Assembly (NCBI GenBank): GCA_027587225.1
Contig: JAPDDQ010000061.1
Span: forward strand, 1 to 37,684
Direction of reading: 5' to 3'
Source: Solirubrobacter taibaiensis
Lineage (GTDB): Bacteria; Actinomycetota; Thermoleophilia; Solirubrobacterales; Solirubrobacteraceae
DNA: 37,684 bases
This document shows positions 30,470 through 37,684 of the stretch, one piece after another (the stretch's first letter is position 1; each line of letters opens with the position of its first letter). The notes below the pieces were generated by a model. The model was not told the DNA's origin. It ran no database searches and worked only from the letters and a program-made list of their open reading frames with translations. Made by a program: the position numbers and the translations under genes.

Positions 30470-32812
30470 TTAGGCGAGCTTGCGCTCCACCTGGCGGGTC
30501 TCGTAGACCTCCAGCGTGTCGCCCTGCTGGACGTTCTGGTAGTTGGCGAGCACGATGCCGCACTCGAAGCCCGTCAGGACCTCGCGCACGTCCTCGTTGA
30601 AGCGACGCAGCGAACCGATCTCGCCGTCATGGACAACGGTGGCGTCACGGATCACGCGCACCTTGGCGCCGCGCGTGACCTTGCCGTCGGTGACCATGCA
30701 GCCGGCGATGATGCCGATCTTCGACGCGCGGAACGTCTCGCGCACCTCGACGGTGCCCACGACGTCCTCGACGGTCTCCGGCGCCAGCATGCCCTCCATC
30801 GCGTCGCGGAGCTCTTCCATCGCGCGGTAGATGACCGAGTAGGTGCGGATCTCGACGCCCTCGCGGGAGGCGAGCAACGCGGCATCGCCGACCGGGCGGA
30901 CGTTGAAGCCCATCACGATGGCCTCGGAAGCCGCGGCCAGGTTGATGTCGGACTCGGTGATGCCACCGACGCCCGAGTGCACGATCTGCACCAGGATCTC
31001 GTCCTGCGGCAGCTTCGCGATCTCGTCCTCGAACGCCTCGAGCGAGCCGGACACGTCGGCCTTGAGCACGACGCCGAGCTCCTTGAGGCCCGCCTGCTGA
31101 TCGAACAGCTTGGCCAGCGAGAACTTGATGCCGCTGCGCCGGGCCTGCGCCTCCTGCTTGAGGCGGTGAGCGCGTTCGCCGGCGATCTGCCGGGCCTTGC
31201 GGTCGTTCTCGACGACACGGACGAACTCGCCCGCCTCGGGAACGGTGTCGAAGCCGAGGATCTCGACCGGCTCGGCCGGAGTCGCCGTCTTCACGCGCTT
31301 GGCCTTGTAGTCGGACATCGCTCGCACGCGGCCCCAGTGGGCGCCCGCGACGACGTTGTCGCCGATCTTGAGCGTTCCGCGCTGAACCAGGACGGTCACG
31401 ACGGCGCCACGGCCCGGATCGAGCTTGGACTCGATCACGGTGCCGGACGCATCCGCGTCCGGGTTGGCGGTGAGCTCCTCGATCTCGGCCGTCAGCAGCA
31501 GACCCTCGAGCAGGTCGTCGATGCCGTCGCGCGTCTTGGCCGACACGTCCACGAACATCGTGTCCCCGCCCCACTCCTCCGGCTGGAGGCCGAGCTGGGT
31601 CATCTCCGTGCGCACGCGATCGGGCTGCGCGCCTTCCTTGTCGATCTTGTTGACCGCCACGACGATCGGCACGTCGGCCGCCTTCGCGTGGTCCACGGCC
31701 TCGCGCGTCTGCGGGCGCACGCCATCGTCGGCGGCGACCACGATCACGGCGATGTCCGTGGCCTCGGCACCACGGGCACGCATGGCGGTGAACGCCTCGT
31801 GGCCCGGGGTGTCCAGGAACGTGATGATCTTGTCGTTCTTGTGGACCTGGTAGGCGCCGATGTGCTGCGTGATGCCACCGGCCTCGCCCGCGGCGACTTC
31901 CGTCTCGCGGATCGCGTCCAGCAGCGACGTCTTGCCGTGGTCGACGTGACCCATGATCGTGATCACGGGCGGGCGCGGTTCCAGGTCGTCGTCGTCGTCC
32001 TCGAACGTCGGGTCCGCGTTCGCGTCCTCGGCGGCCGTGACGATCTCGATCTGCTTGTCGAACTCGTCGGCGAGCACCTGGATGGCGTCGTCGTTGAGCG
32101 TCTGCGTCAGCGTCGCCATCTCGCCGAGGCCCATCAGCTTCTTGATGACCTCCGGCACGGCCACGCCGAGGTACTCCGCGACGTCCTTGACGGTCGACCC
32201 GGAGTTGACGCGGATGACGTCGGCCTTCAGCGCACTGGTGTCCTGCGCGACGGGCTCTTCGTAGGTACCGCGACGGCGACGGCCACCGCGACGGCGCGGC
32301 GGACGGTTGGGGCCGCCGGGGCCACCGGGACCGCCGCCCGGGCCACCGGGACCGCCGCCGGGGCCACCCGGACGGCGCGAGGCCTGAGAGTCGATGACGA
32401 CACGACGGACGCCGCCGCCGGCACCGGGCGAAGCGCCCTGGAGGCTCGACCGCGTGGGCCGGCGCTGACCGTTGTCGCCGCGCTGGCTGTTGCCGGCACC
32501 CGGCTTGGGCTTCGCCTTCGCCTTGGGCTTGGGCGGCGGGGCAAGGTTCTCCGCGCGCGGGGCGCGGGCGGTGCCGTGGCCGAAGCCGGCACGCGCCTGC
32601 AGCGGCTGCGCAGCAGGCTTCTTGGCGACAGCGCCATTGGCAGCGGCGGCCTTGGGCTTGGGCTTGCCGGTGAGCGCAGCGTCGGCGAGCTTCTCGTCCA
32701 CGGCGGTCGCGGCAGCCTTCACGTCAAGTCCGTACGCATTCAGGCGCTTGATGACCTCCGGTAGAGGCATCGAATATTGCTTGGCTAGCTCGTGGACGCG
32801 CTTCTTGGCCAT
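30470..32812 (-). CDS. infB: Translation initiation factor IF-2
   Basis: GTPase that brings initiator tRNA to the 30S subunit. 780 residues. N-terminal IF2_N domain (V-H-E-L-A-K, V-I-K-R-L-N-A-Y-G), a Pro/Gly/Lys/Arg-rich flexible linker with G-G-P repeats (about 150-180), a second IF2_N-like unit, then the G domain: G-H-V-D-H-G-K-T-S (G1), D-T-P-G-H-E (G3), N-K-I-D (G4), S-A-K (G5); then domains II-IV ending V-Y-E-T-R-Q-V-E-R-K. The start overlaps the end of the YlxR frame by 28 bases. The linker is shorter than in Streptomyces. Confidence 0.97.
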   Translation of the reverse strand: MAKKRVHELAKQYSMPLPEVIKRLNAYGLDVKAAATAVDEKLADAALTGKPKPKAAAANGAVAKKPAAQPLQARAGFGHGTARAPRAENLAPPPKPKAKAKPKPGAGNSQRGDNGQRRPTRSSLQGASPGAGGGVRRVVIDSQASRRPGGPGGGPGGPGGGPGGPGGPNRPPRRRGGRRRRGTYEEPVAQDTSALKADVIRVNSGSTVKDVAEYLGVAVPEVIKKLMGLGEMATLTQTLNDDAIQVLADEFDKQIEIVTAAEDANADPTFEDDDDDLEPRPPVITIMGHVDHGKTSLLDAIRETEVAAGEAGGITQHIGAYQVHKNDKIITFLDTPGHEAFTAMRARGAEATDIAVIVVAADDGVRPQTREAVDHAKAADVPIVVAVNKIDKEGAQPDRVRTEMTQLGLQPEEWGGDTMFVDVSAKTRDGIDDLLEGLLLTAEIEELTANPDADASGTVIESKLDPGRGAVVTVLVQRGTLKIGDNVVAGAHWGRVRAMSDYKAKRVKTATPAEPVEILGFDTVPEAGEFVRVVENDRKARQIAGERAHRLKQEAQARRSGIKFSLAKLFDQQAGLKELGVVLKADVSGSLEAFEDEIAKLPQDEILVQIVHSGVGGITESDINLAAASEAIVMGFNVRPVGDAALLASREGVEIRTYSVIYRAMEELRDAMEGMLAPETVEDVVGTVEVRETFRASKIGIIAGCMVTDGKVTRGAKVRVIRDATVVHDGEIGSLRRFNEDVREVLTGFECGIVLANYQNVQQGDTLEVYETRQVERKLA

Positions 32813-33012
32813 GTTTGGGTTAAGTCTACGGTTTCCTGTGAGAGGGATACGGGGGCGCGGAAAGCCCGGTTGAAGGCACGACGGGCCGTCGCGACTTCGA
32901 AACAGTCGCGGGCTGGATGCAACCAGGCGCCCCTACCGGGCAGGGACGCGCGAGGATCCGGCACCGCGCAACCGTCCACGTTAGCGAAACGGAGCAACCG
33001 TGCCTGGGGCAC
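32785..33012 (-). CDS. ylxR: YlxR/RnpM-like RNA-binding protein, start codon not found
   Basis: The frame lies between nusA and infB, where YlxR (an RNase P modulator in firmicutes) is expected. The first standard start is GTG 33012, giving 75 residues, but the conserved YlxR head R-R-C-V-G-C-G-A-V-V-P-Q-A-R-L-L-R-F begins about 12 codons before it. That stretch is open back through the nusA stop to beyond 33100 in this frame, with no ATG, GTG, TTG, CTG or ATH codon between nusA's stop and the C-V-G-C motif. The remainder matches the family well (P-D-P-R-A-S-L-P-G-R-G-A-W-L-H-P). It may begin at GTG 33012 without its CxxC, be made by a +1 shift from nusA, or reflect a sequence error. It overlaps infB by 28 bases. 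Confidence 0.72.
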   Translation of the reverse strand: MPQARLLRFANVDGCAVPDPRASLPGRGAWLHPARDCFEVATARRAFNRAFRAPVSLSQETVDLTQTWPRSASTS

Positions 33013-33055
33013 GACCGCTCCGCAGCCAACGCACCGACGGTGCGGGGTGTAGTCC

Positions 33056-34330
33056 CTATGCCTCGACGCGGTCTGAGTCCTGGTTCGCGAGCGCCTGGTG
33101 GGCGTCGAGGCCGCAGTACCGCGAGCCGGGCAGCGAGGCGTTCGGGCAACGGCGACCGTTGCCGAGGATCGCGGCGCAGCGGCCGCCGGTCTCCTCCTCC
33201 TCGCCGTACCCGGTGTCCTGCTCTTCCTTGGCGAACTCGGTTTCGCTCCGGATGTCCACGCGCCAGCCGGTGAGGCGGGCGGCGAGACGGGCGTTCTGGC
33301 CTTCGCGGCCGATCGCCAGGCTCAGCTGGTCGTCCGGGACGATCACCGTGGCCTGCTTGTTGGTGTCGTCCACCAGCACCTCACGCACACGCGCGGGGCT
33401 GAGGGCCTTCGCCACGAAGCGGGCCGGCTCTTCGTTGTACGGGATGATGTCGATCTTCTCGCCGCGCAGCTCGGACACGACCATGCGCACCCGCGAGCCA
33501 CGCGGGCCCACGCACGCACCGACCGGGTCCACGCCATCGGCGTGCGAGACGACGGCGATCTTGGAGCGGTAGCCGGGCTCGCGGGCGACGCCGGTGATCT
33601 CCACCAGGCCGTCGGCGATCTCCGGCACCTCGAGCTCGAACAGCTTCTTGATCAGCTCCGGGTCGCGGCGGCTGACGATGATGCTCGGGCCGCGCGTGCT
33701 CGAAGACACTTCCTTGATCACGGCCTTGATGCGCTGCGAATGGTCGTAGCGCTCACCGTCGACCTGCTCGGACTTCGGCAGCAGCGCCTCCACGCGCTCG
33801 CGCAGCTGCACGAGCGTGTAGCGGGAGTCGGACTGCTGGACGATGCCGGTGATCAGCTCGCCGACGCGGTCGCGGTACTCCTCGAACATCATGTCGCGCT
33901 CGGCCTCGCGGATCCGCTGCAGGATGACCTGCTTGGCGGTCTGCGCGGCGATGCGACCGAAGTCGTGCGGCGTGACGTCACGGATCTCGATCTGGTCCTC
34001 GAAGTCACTCAGCCGGCCCGGATCGATGTCCGGGGCCTCGGGGATGATGACTTCGCCCGTCTCCGGGTCCACGCGACGCTCGAGCGCGCCCGTCGCCTGC
34101 TCCTCGGCCTCGTCGAGGAGCTGGTCCTCGAGGTCCTCGGGCAGCAGGAACTCCTCGACGATGAAGTCGCCGGAGTCACGGTCCATGCGCACGCGGGCGT
34201 ACCGCGCCGCGCCGGGCTGCTTCTTGTACGCGCTGAGCAGCGCGTCCTCGAGCGCGCCCATCAGCTTCTCCTCGGAGATGCCCTTCTCGCGCCCGAGAGT
34301 CTTTACGGCTTCGACGATCTCAGCGGACAT
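33056..34330 (-). CDS. nusA: Transcription termination/antitermination factor NusA with Cys-rich tail
   Basis: RNA polymerase-binding factor for pausing, termination and antitermination. 424 residues: N-terminal polymerase-binding domain, S1 (about 130-200), KH1 and KH2 (G-A-C-V-G-P-R-G-S-R-V; A-I-G-R-E-G-Q-N-A-R-L-A-A-R-L). After KH2 there is an acidic stretch and an unusual C-terminal tail with C-x8-C-x8-C-x4-H spacing (first C in R-C-A-A-I-L-G-N-G-R-R-C), which looks like a metal-binding knuckle. Start ATG, 5 bases after the rimP stop. NusA autoregulation is known in E. coli; the hairpin ahead of rimP would be a candidate target. Confidence 0.96.
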   Translation of the reverse strand: MSAEIVEAVKTLGREKGISEEKLMGALEDALLSAYKKQPGAARYARVRMDRDSGDFIVEEFLLPEDLEDQLLDEAEEQATGALERRVDPETGEVIIPEAPDIDPGRLSDFEDQIEIRDVTPHDFGRIAAQTAKQVILQRIREAERDMMFEEYRDRVGELITGIVQQSDSRYTLVQLRERVEALLPKSEQVDGERYDHSQRIKAVIKEVSSSTRGPSIIVSRRDPELIKKLFELEVPEIADGLVEITGVAREPGYRSKIAVVSHADGVDPVGACVGPRGSRVRMVVSELRGEKIDIIPYNEEPARFVAKALSPARVREVLVDDTNKQATVIVPDDQLSLAIGREGQNARLAARLTGWRVDIRSETEFAKEEQDTGYGEEEETGGRCAAILGNGRRCPNASLPGSRYCGLDAHQALANQDSDRVEA

Positions 34331-34335
34331 GTGCC

Positions 34336-34749
34336 TCAGTCTCCCACGAGGTTCGAACGGTGGATGTCGGCGTAAGCAATCGACACGACGCCCGTCGACG
34401 CGGCCACGGTGACCATGTCTTCGGTGGCGTTGAGGAGCTCGCCGGTGAATGACCTATGGCCGTCCTTGGCGTCCCGCGTGCGGACCTTGGCCTTGCGTCC
34501 GACGTAGCGGCGGAAGTGCTCGGGCTTCGTGAGCGGGCGCTGCGCGCCGGGGCTCGAGACCTCGAGCGCGTACCGCTCACGGAGTTCCGGCAGCAGGTTC
34601 GTGACCCGCTCGCAGAGCTCGAGCGACACCCCCTGCGGGTGGTCGATGAAGAGGCGGACCAGGTCGCCACGGACCTCGGCGAGCAGTACCTCGACCTGGG
34701 GCTCCGTCTCTGCGAGACGGGTCTCGATCTCGGCCTGAATATCGCTCAT
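34336..34749 (-). CDS. rimP: Ribosome maturation factor RimP
   Basis: 137-residue 30S assembly factor and first gene of the nusA-infB operon. Family features: I-E-T-R-L-A...V-E-V-L-L-A-E-V-R-G, V-R-L-F-I-D-H-P-x-G-V-S-L-E-x-C, Y-x-L-E-V-S-S-P-G-(x)-x-R-P-L-T-K-P-E-H-F-R-R-Y-V-G. Start ATG 34749 has a very strong AGGAGGTGA site 1-8 bases upstream, directly after the leader terminator-like hairpin. ATG 34830 upstream is in frame but lies before the hairpin. Confidence 0.95.
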   Translation of the reverse strand: MSDIQAEIETRLAETEPQVEVLLAEVRGDLVRLFIDHPQGVSLELCERVTNLLPELRERYALEVSSPGAQRPLTKPEHFRRYVGRKAKVRTRDAKDGHRSFTGELLNATEDMVTVAASTGVVSIAYADIHRSNLVGD

Positions 34750-34767
34750 GTCACCTCCTCTTCCCAA

Positions 34768-34793
34768 TAAAAAAGCGGGCTCTTCGCCCGCTT
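34768..34793 (-). terminator. Terminator-like hairpin in the rimP leader (attenuator candidate)
   Basis: Minus strand: AAGCGGGC, loop GAAGA, GCCCGCTT, then TTTTATT: an 8-pair stem with a T-run, 9 bases before the rimP ribosome-binding site. It may end the TPR gene's message and/or act as an attenuator, since its centre (GCGAAGAGC, 34787-34779) is complementary to an upstream leader segment. Confidence 0.8.
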
Positions 34794-34813
34794 CCCAAAG
34801 TGGCCTACCGGCC

Positions 34814-34838
34814 GCGAAAAGCTTGTTCATTCAGGTTA
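34814..34838 (-). promoter_or_regulatory. Candidate rimP promoter -10 and anti-terminator strand
   Basis: TAACCT (34838-34833) fits TAnnnT, placing the transcript start near 34826. The first bases of that transcript include GCTTTTCGC (34822-34814), which pairs over 9 positions (one G-U) with the centre of the downstream terminator. The -35 is weak. Confidence 0.45.
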
Positions 34839-34854
34839 GCAGCGGATGTCTCTT

Positions 34855-35214
34855 TCAGGCTGCTTTGCGGGCTCGATCGCGGTAGATCGCGTAGTCGCGG
34901 CGGCGCGGGTTCATGTTGGCCGCGAGCGTCAGCGGTTTGCGCGCTTCGCTGTTGCGGCCGAGCTGCATCAGGCTGCGTCCGAGACAGAAGAGCGCGTAGT
35001 CGTTCGTGGGCGCGCGGTCCACCACGGCCTCGAACTCCGCGCGGGCCTGTTCGTAGTTGCCCGAGCGGTAACAGGCTCGGCCGAGCGCCTCGCGGATCGA
35101 GGTCTTCTCGGGGTCCAGATCGCGGGCCTTCTGGAGCGGGATCACCGCCTGGTGGAAGTGCCCGTCCTCCAGCAGCGCCATTCCTCGCTGATAGAGGTCA
35201 TAGACATCGTCCAT
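34855..35214 (-). CDS. Small tetratricopeptide-repeat protein
   Basis: 119-residue protein made almost entirely of TPR helices: units around Y-D-L-Y-Q-R-G-M-A-L-L-E-D-G-H-F-H-Q-A-V, A-L-G-R-A-C-Y-R-S-G-N-Y-E-Q-A-R-A-E-F and A-L-F-C-L-G-R-S-L-M-Q-L-G-R-N-S-E-A. It ends in a basic segment (R-R-R-D-Y-A-I-Y-R-D-R-A-R-K-A-A). No signal peptide; likely a cytoplasmic adaptor. It is preceded by a near-consensus promoter that would give a leaderless message from ATG 35214. Confidence 0.85.
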   Translation of the reverse strand: MDDVYDLYQRGMALLEDGHFHQAVIPLQKARDLDPEKTSIREALGRACYRSGNYEQARAEFEAVVDRAPTNDYALFCLGRSLMQLGRNSEARKPLTLAANMNPRRRDYAIYRDRARKAA

Positions 35215-35221
35215 CCCTCCG

Positions 35222-35250
35222 ATTGTAGGCCTGGGAAGGGCGTCTGTTAA
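35222..35250 (-). promoter_or_regulatory. Near-consensus sigma-70-type promoter for the TPR gene
   Basis: Minus strand TTAACA (35250-35245), 17-base spacer, TACAAT (35227-35222). The -35 covers the stop of the transglutaminase-like gene. The -10 ends 7 bases before ATG 35214, so the start of transcription coincides with the start codon within a base or two. Confidence 0.65.
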
Positions 35251-37529
35251 CGGGGTGGTAGAGCCCACCACGCACGCAGGCGGCCGGTGACGCCTCCCCC
35301 GCGTCCGAGCTCGGACCGCAGGCCGCGGCGTTGCGCCCGGGTGGGCCGGGCGGGCTCGTCGCGGTAGCGGCTTTCGCGCAGCGCCTTGACGTAGCCGGCG
35401 GCCGCGGGCGTGTGCTGCTGGAAGCTCCGCTCGAGCGCGTGCAACGTGGTGCCCGGGGCGGGCTGGCGGCGGGCGCGCTTGAGCGCGCGTTCGAGCTCCG
35501 AGAGCGCGGGCGGCGCGCCGCGGCGCCAGCGGCGGAGGCCTGCGACAGCCGCCGCGGCGAGTCCGGCCAGGGCGATCACGACGAGGCCGTAATGCCACCA
35601 CGGGCGCGACTCCGCCGCGATCGGGATGCCGCCGCCACGCTCGGAGAGCGCGTCCGCGGGCGTGCTCGGCACCGAGCCGGTGAGGCCGCCGGTGCGGGCG
35701 ATGGCGTCGGCGGGTTGACTGCGCGCGGGGCTCGCCGCCGGGGTCGGATCGAACGTCACCCAGCCGTAACCGGGGTAGTAGGCCTCCACCCAGGAGTGCG
35801 CGTCGAAGTCGCGCACGACGTACTCGCCGGTCTTGGTGTCGGTGGCGCCGGTCGAAAAGCCGGTGGCCACGCGCGCCGGGATGCCTGCCATCCGCAGCAG
35901 CAACGCCATCGCGCCCGAGTACTGCTGGCAGTAGCCCTGGCGCGCGTCGAACAGGAAGCCGTCGAGCGTGCCCGCCTCGGGCGGCGGCGTCTCGCTGTAG
36001 GTGAAGTTCTCCGTGTCACCCAGGTAGGAGAGGACGCGCTGCACGTACTCCTCGGGCGTGTCCGCGCCGTCGGCCAACTGGCGGGCGAGCGCGTACGTGC
36101 GTGCGAGGCCGGCGCTTTGGATCAGGCCGGGCGCGTCGCCGAACGTCCCTTCGCGCGTGAAGATGTCGTCGGGGTCGCGGCCGAAGAACGGGAACTGCAG
36201 GAAGTTGCGCGGGGCGCCCGTGAGGTTCCCCTCGGCGGCGATGATCGACGTGTACTCCTGCAGCGACTCGTCGTACTCCGAGCCCGCGCGGCGGCGCTGG
36301 TTCTCGGTGGGCCGCGGCGTGTAGACGGTGGCCGTGTAGGCGTCGCCGCGGCGCAGCGTGCGCGGCGCGACGTACAGACCGTCGAGCGTCGGGAGGTCGT
36401 TCAGGCGTGGGATGTCGACGTCGATCGCGTAGCCGGCCGTGATGAACCGGTCGGTGCGCAGGTTGCGGATCGAGACCTTGATTTCCTGCGTGTTGCGGCG
36501 CAGGAACCGCGGGTCATCCTCGGGGATGTCCGGCGTCGTCGAGCCCAGCCGGCTGCGCACCCATTTCTCGCCGTCGAAGATGTCGAGGTTCTCGGCCTTC
36601 CAGTACGCGGGACGTTGTGCGGTCACGCGCAGCAGCTCGCGGCCGTCGCGCGGCCAGTTCAGCCCGTCGTAGCTGTGGCTCCAGGTGAACGTCGTGGACT
36701 TGGACGTCGAGGTCTCGGCGGCCCACGTCTCGTAGTCGAACCACGGCTGGTCGCGGTTGAGCATCGGCGCCGCCACGAACGCCACGACCGTGGCGCCGAG
36801 CGCGAGCGCCCCCGCCGCCAGCGCGTCCGTCCTGCGCAGCTTCTCGAGTCGGAGGAAGACCACCATCAGCAGCGTGAAGGCCGCCCCGCGCCAGAACTCG
36901 TGCTCCATGATCAGCGCGACCACCGGGACCACGTACAGGACCATCAGGGCGAGCAGCGCGAAACCCGGGAACCCGAGCTTCGTCCGTCGCGGCCAGAACG
37001 CGAGGACGGCGGCGAGCACGACCAACGCCGACCCGCCGAGCGGGATCGCGGTGCGCACCCACTCGTCCAGCCCGCGGTAGGGCACGCGGATGCCCGGCAG
37101 ATCTTCGATCGCGCGGGAGATCCCGCCCGCGAGCTCGCTCCACCCCATCGGCAGGACCAGCTCGTCGGCGACCCGACCCGCGAGCAGCATCAGCGCGGCG
37201 ATCGGGATGAGCGCCGCGATCGCCGCGAGCGTGCGTTGCCGCGTCGTCGGCAGCCGCCCAGCGGCGAGCATCGCGCCGGCCGCGACCAGTCCGACCGCCA
37301 CGACGAGCCACGCCCGCCCCGGCTCGGGCGGCTCGAGCATCTGCATCCAGTGCAACGCGCCCCACGCGGCGAGCAGCGTGAACCCGATCAGTCGCGCGAC
37401 CGAGCGCGGCAGCAGTGGCTCGCCCGCGTCGCGGCGCTGGCGCGGCGCCGGTGTGACGATCGGCTTCGCGGTGATCCCGTGGTCGTCGGGCGCGCTCGTC
37501 TCGCTCGGCGGCGTGAGGGTGGCGCTCAC
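35247..37529 (-). CDS. Transglutaminase-like membrane protein (DUF3488/TgpA type)
   Basis: 760-residue membrane protein. Six or so membrane segments lie within about 45-265, then an outer region with a transglutaminase-like cysteine-protease core. Triad: Cys near 533 in A-R-Q-G-Y-C-Q-Q-Y-S-G, His near 577 in D-F-D-A-H-S-W-V-E-A-Y, Asp near 594 in W-V-T-F-D-P-T-P. A further membrane segment lies near 655, with an Arg-rich cytoplasmic tail. This TgpA-like layout is usually encoded next to a DUF58 protein and a MoxR ATPase; the partial upstream gene could be DUF58. Substrate unknown, probably cell-envelope peptides. GTG start overlaps the upstream stop (GTGA). Confidence 0.92.
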   Translation of the reverse strand: MSATLTPPSETSAPDDHGITAKPIVTPAPRQRRDAGEPLLPRSVARLIGFTLLAAWGALHWMQMLEPPEPGRAWLVVAVGLVAAGAMLAAGRLPTTRQRTLAAIAALIPIAALMLLAGRVADELVLPMGWSELAGGISRAIEDLPGIRVPYRGLDEWVRTAIPLGGSALVVLAAVLAFWPRRTKLGFPGFALLALMVLYVVPVVALIMEHEFWRGAAFTLLMVVFLRLEKLRRTDALAAGALALGATVVAFVAAPMLNRDQPWFDYETWAAETSTSKSTTFTWSHSYDGLNWPRDGRELLRVTAQRPAYWKAENLDIFDGEKWVRSRLGSTTPDIPEDDPRFLRRNTQEIKVSIRNLRTDRFITAGYAIDVDIPRLNDLPTLDGLYVAPRTLRRGDAYTATVYTPRPTENQRRRAGSEYDESLQEYTSIIAAEGNLTGAPRNFLQFPFFGRDPDDIFTREGTFGDAPGLIQSAGLARTYALARQLADGADTPEEYVQRVLSYLGDTENFTYSETPPPEAGTLDGFLFDARQGYCQQYSGAMALLLRMAGIPARVATGFSTGATDTKTGEYVVRDFDAHSWVEAYYPGYGWVTFDPTPAASPARSQPADAIARTGGLTGSVPSTPADALSERGGGIPIAAESRPWWHYGLVVIALAGLAAAAVAGLRRWRRGAPPALSELERALKRARRQPAPGTTLHALERSFQQHTPAAAGYVKALRESRYRDEPARPTRAQRRGLRSELGRGGGVTGRLRAWWALPPR

Positions 37530-37684
37530 GTGGTTTGGTCTCCCATACGCGCCGTCGCGAGGTCGGCGAACAGCGGCTGGTGAGGGTGGCGGTGAGCGCG
37601 CCGCGCGGTGCGGGCCGGCGACGCGGTGAAGCCGGCGAACGGCAGCCGGTGGCCAGCGCGCCGCGCGGCGCGGGGCGGCGGCGC
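37526..37684 (-). CDS. C-terminal end of an upstream gene (possibly DUF58)
   Basis: Open frame entering from the right edge and ending in TGA, overlapping the transglutaminase-like GTG. The 52 visible residues are Arg/Ala/His/Pro-rich, with a duplicated A-A-R-R-A / T-A-R-R-A unit, and end L-F-A-D-L-A-T-A-R-M-G-D-Q-T-T. That sequence identifies no family; DUF58 is suggested only by the usual neighbour of TgpA-like genes. Confidence 0.5.
   Translation of the reverse strand, partial: APPPRAARRAGHRLPFAGFTASPARTARRAHRHPHQPLFADLATARMGDQTT

Noticed and set aside
32275..32375. GC-rich tandem repeat
   Set aside because: It encodes the G-G-P linker of IF-2, a normal variable region.
30248..32764. An 838-codon plus-strand open frame opposite infB
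   Set aside because: Low-complexity Leu/Arg/Asp/His composition with no family pattern; infB on the other strand is certain.
33050..33062. Programmed +1 frameshift site at the end of nusA as the firm explanation for ylxR
   Set aside because: The frame geometry fits, but the bases at the stop (GCA-TAG-G) are not a known slippery sequence, so it is kept only as one option.
35331..37583. A 750-codon plus-strand open frame opposite the transglutaminase-like gene
   Set aside because: Arg/Gly/Ala/Val-rich shadow of a confidently identified membrane protein.

Overview
The window is very GC-rich, densely coded, and carries mostly minus-strand genes. Three things together suggest an actinobacterium of the class Thermoleophilia (Solirubrobacter/Conexibacter-like): the housekeeping order rimP-nusA-ylxR-infB-DUF503-rbfA-nrnA-truB-ribF-(GGDEF)-rpsO, the secreted calcium-repeat proteins, and heavy use of stop/start overlaps. 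This placement is inferred from style and gene order, not from a search.

Layout. 1-552: 5' part of a Pro/Gly-rich repeat protein (minus). 616-4484: two methyl-accepting chemotaxis proteins (minus), each with a terminator or a shared upstream motif. 4557-5450: stand-alone LigD-type NHEJ polymerase (minus), whose start codon overlaps that of a divergent operon of three secreted RTX-like proteins (5449-9295, plus). 9243-13817: pnp, an M16 peptidase, dapB and a small unknown gene (minus). 13950-15038: saccharopine-dehydrogenase-like oxidoreductase (plus). 15119-20589: a plus-strand operon of a membrane glycosyltransferase, two micro-ORFs, asparagine synthase and a membrane-anchored PD40 propeller protein. 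20594-20817: a large nested inverted-repeat element. 20848-23194: secreted glycosidase-like protein and an SRPBCC protein. 23152-24870: ECF sigma factor, anti-sigma factor and cupredoxin lipoprotein (minus). 25000-34749: a long minus-strand operon running rimP to a DsbA-like protein. 34855-37684: a TPR protein, a transglutaminase-like membrane protein and the end of one more gene.

How the parts fit. The right third is the core translation, transcription and RNA-maturation operon. It starts at a leader that looks like an attenuator with mutually exclusive hairpins, and it has acquired a diguanylate-cyclase-like gene coupled to rpsO, plus peroxiredoxin and DsbA-like genes downstream. pnp, normally next to rpsO, lies about 12 kb away, with envelope and secretion genes between. 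The glycosyltransferase/asnB/PD40 operon and the glycosidase-like gene look like a cell-surface glycan module. The ECF cluster and its redox neighbours look like an envelope stress response.

The most unusual signals are: a relay of three stop/start overlaps through two micro-ORFs ahead of asnB; a YlxR frame with no usable start codon; two genes whose homologous N-termini extend upstream of any standard start to ATC or CTG codons overlapping the previous stop; the rimP leader; and the nested inverted repeat at 20594-20817. No tRNA, rRNA, CRISPR array, integrase or transposase was seen.
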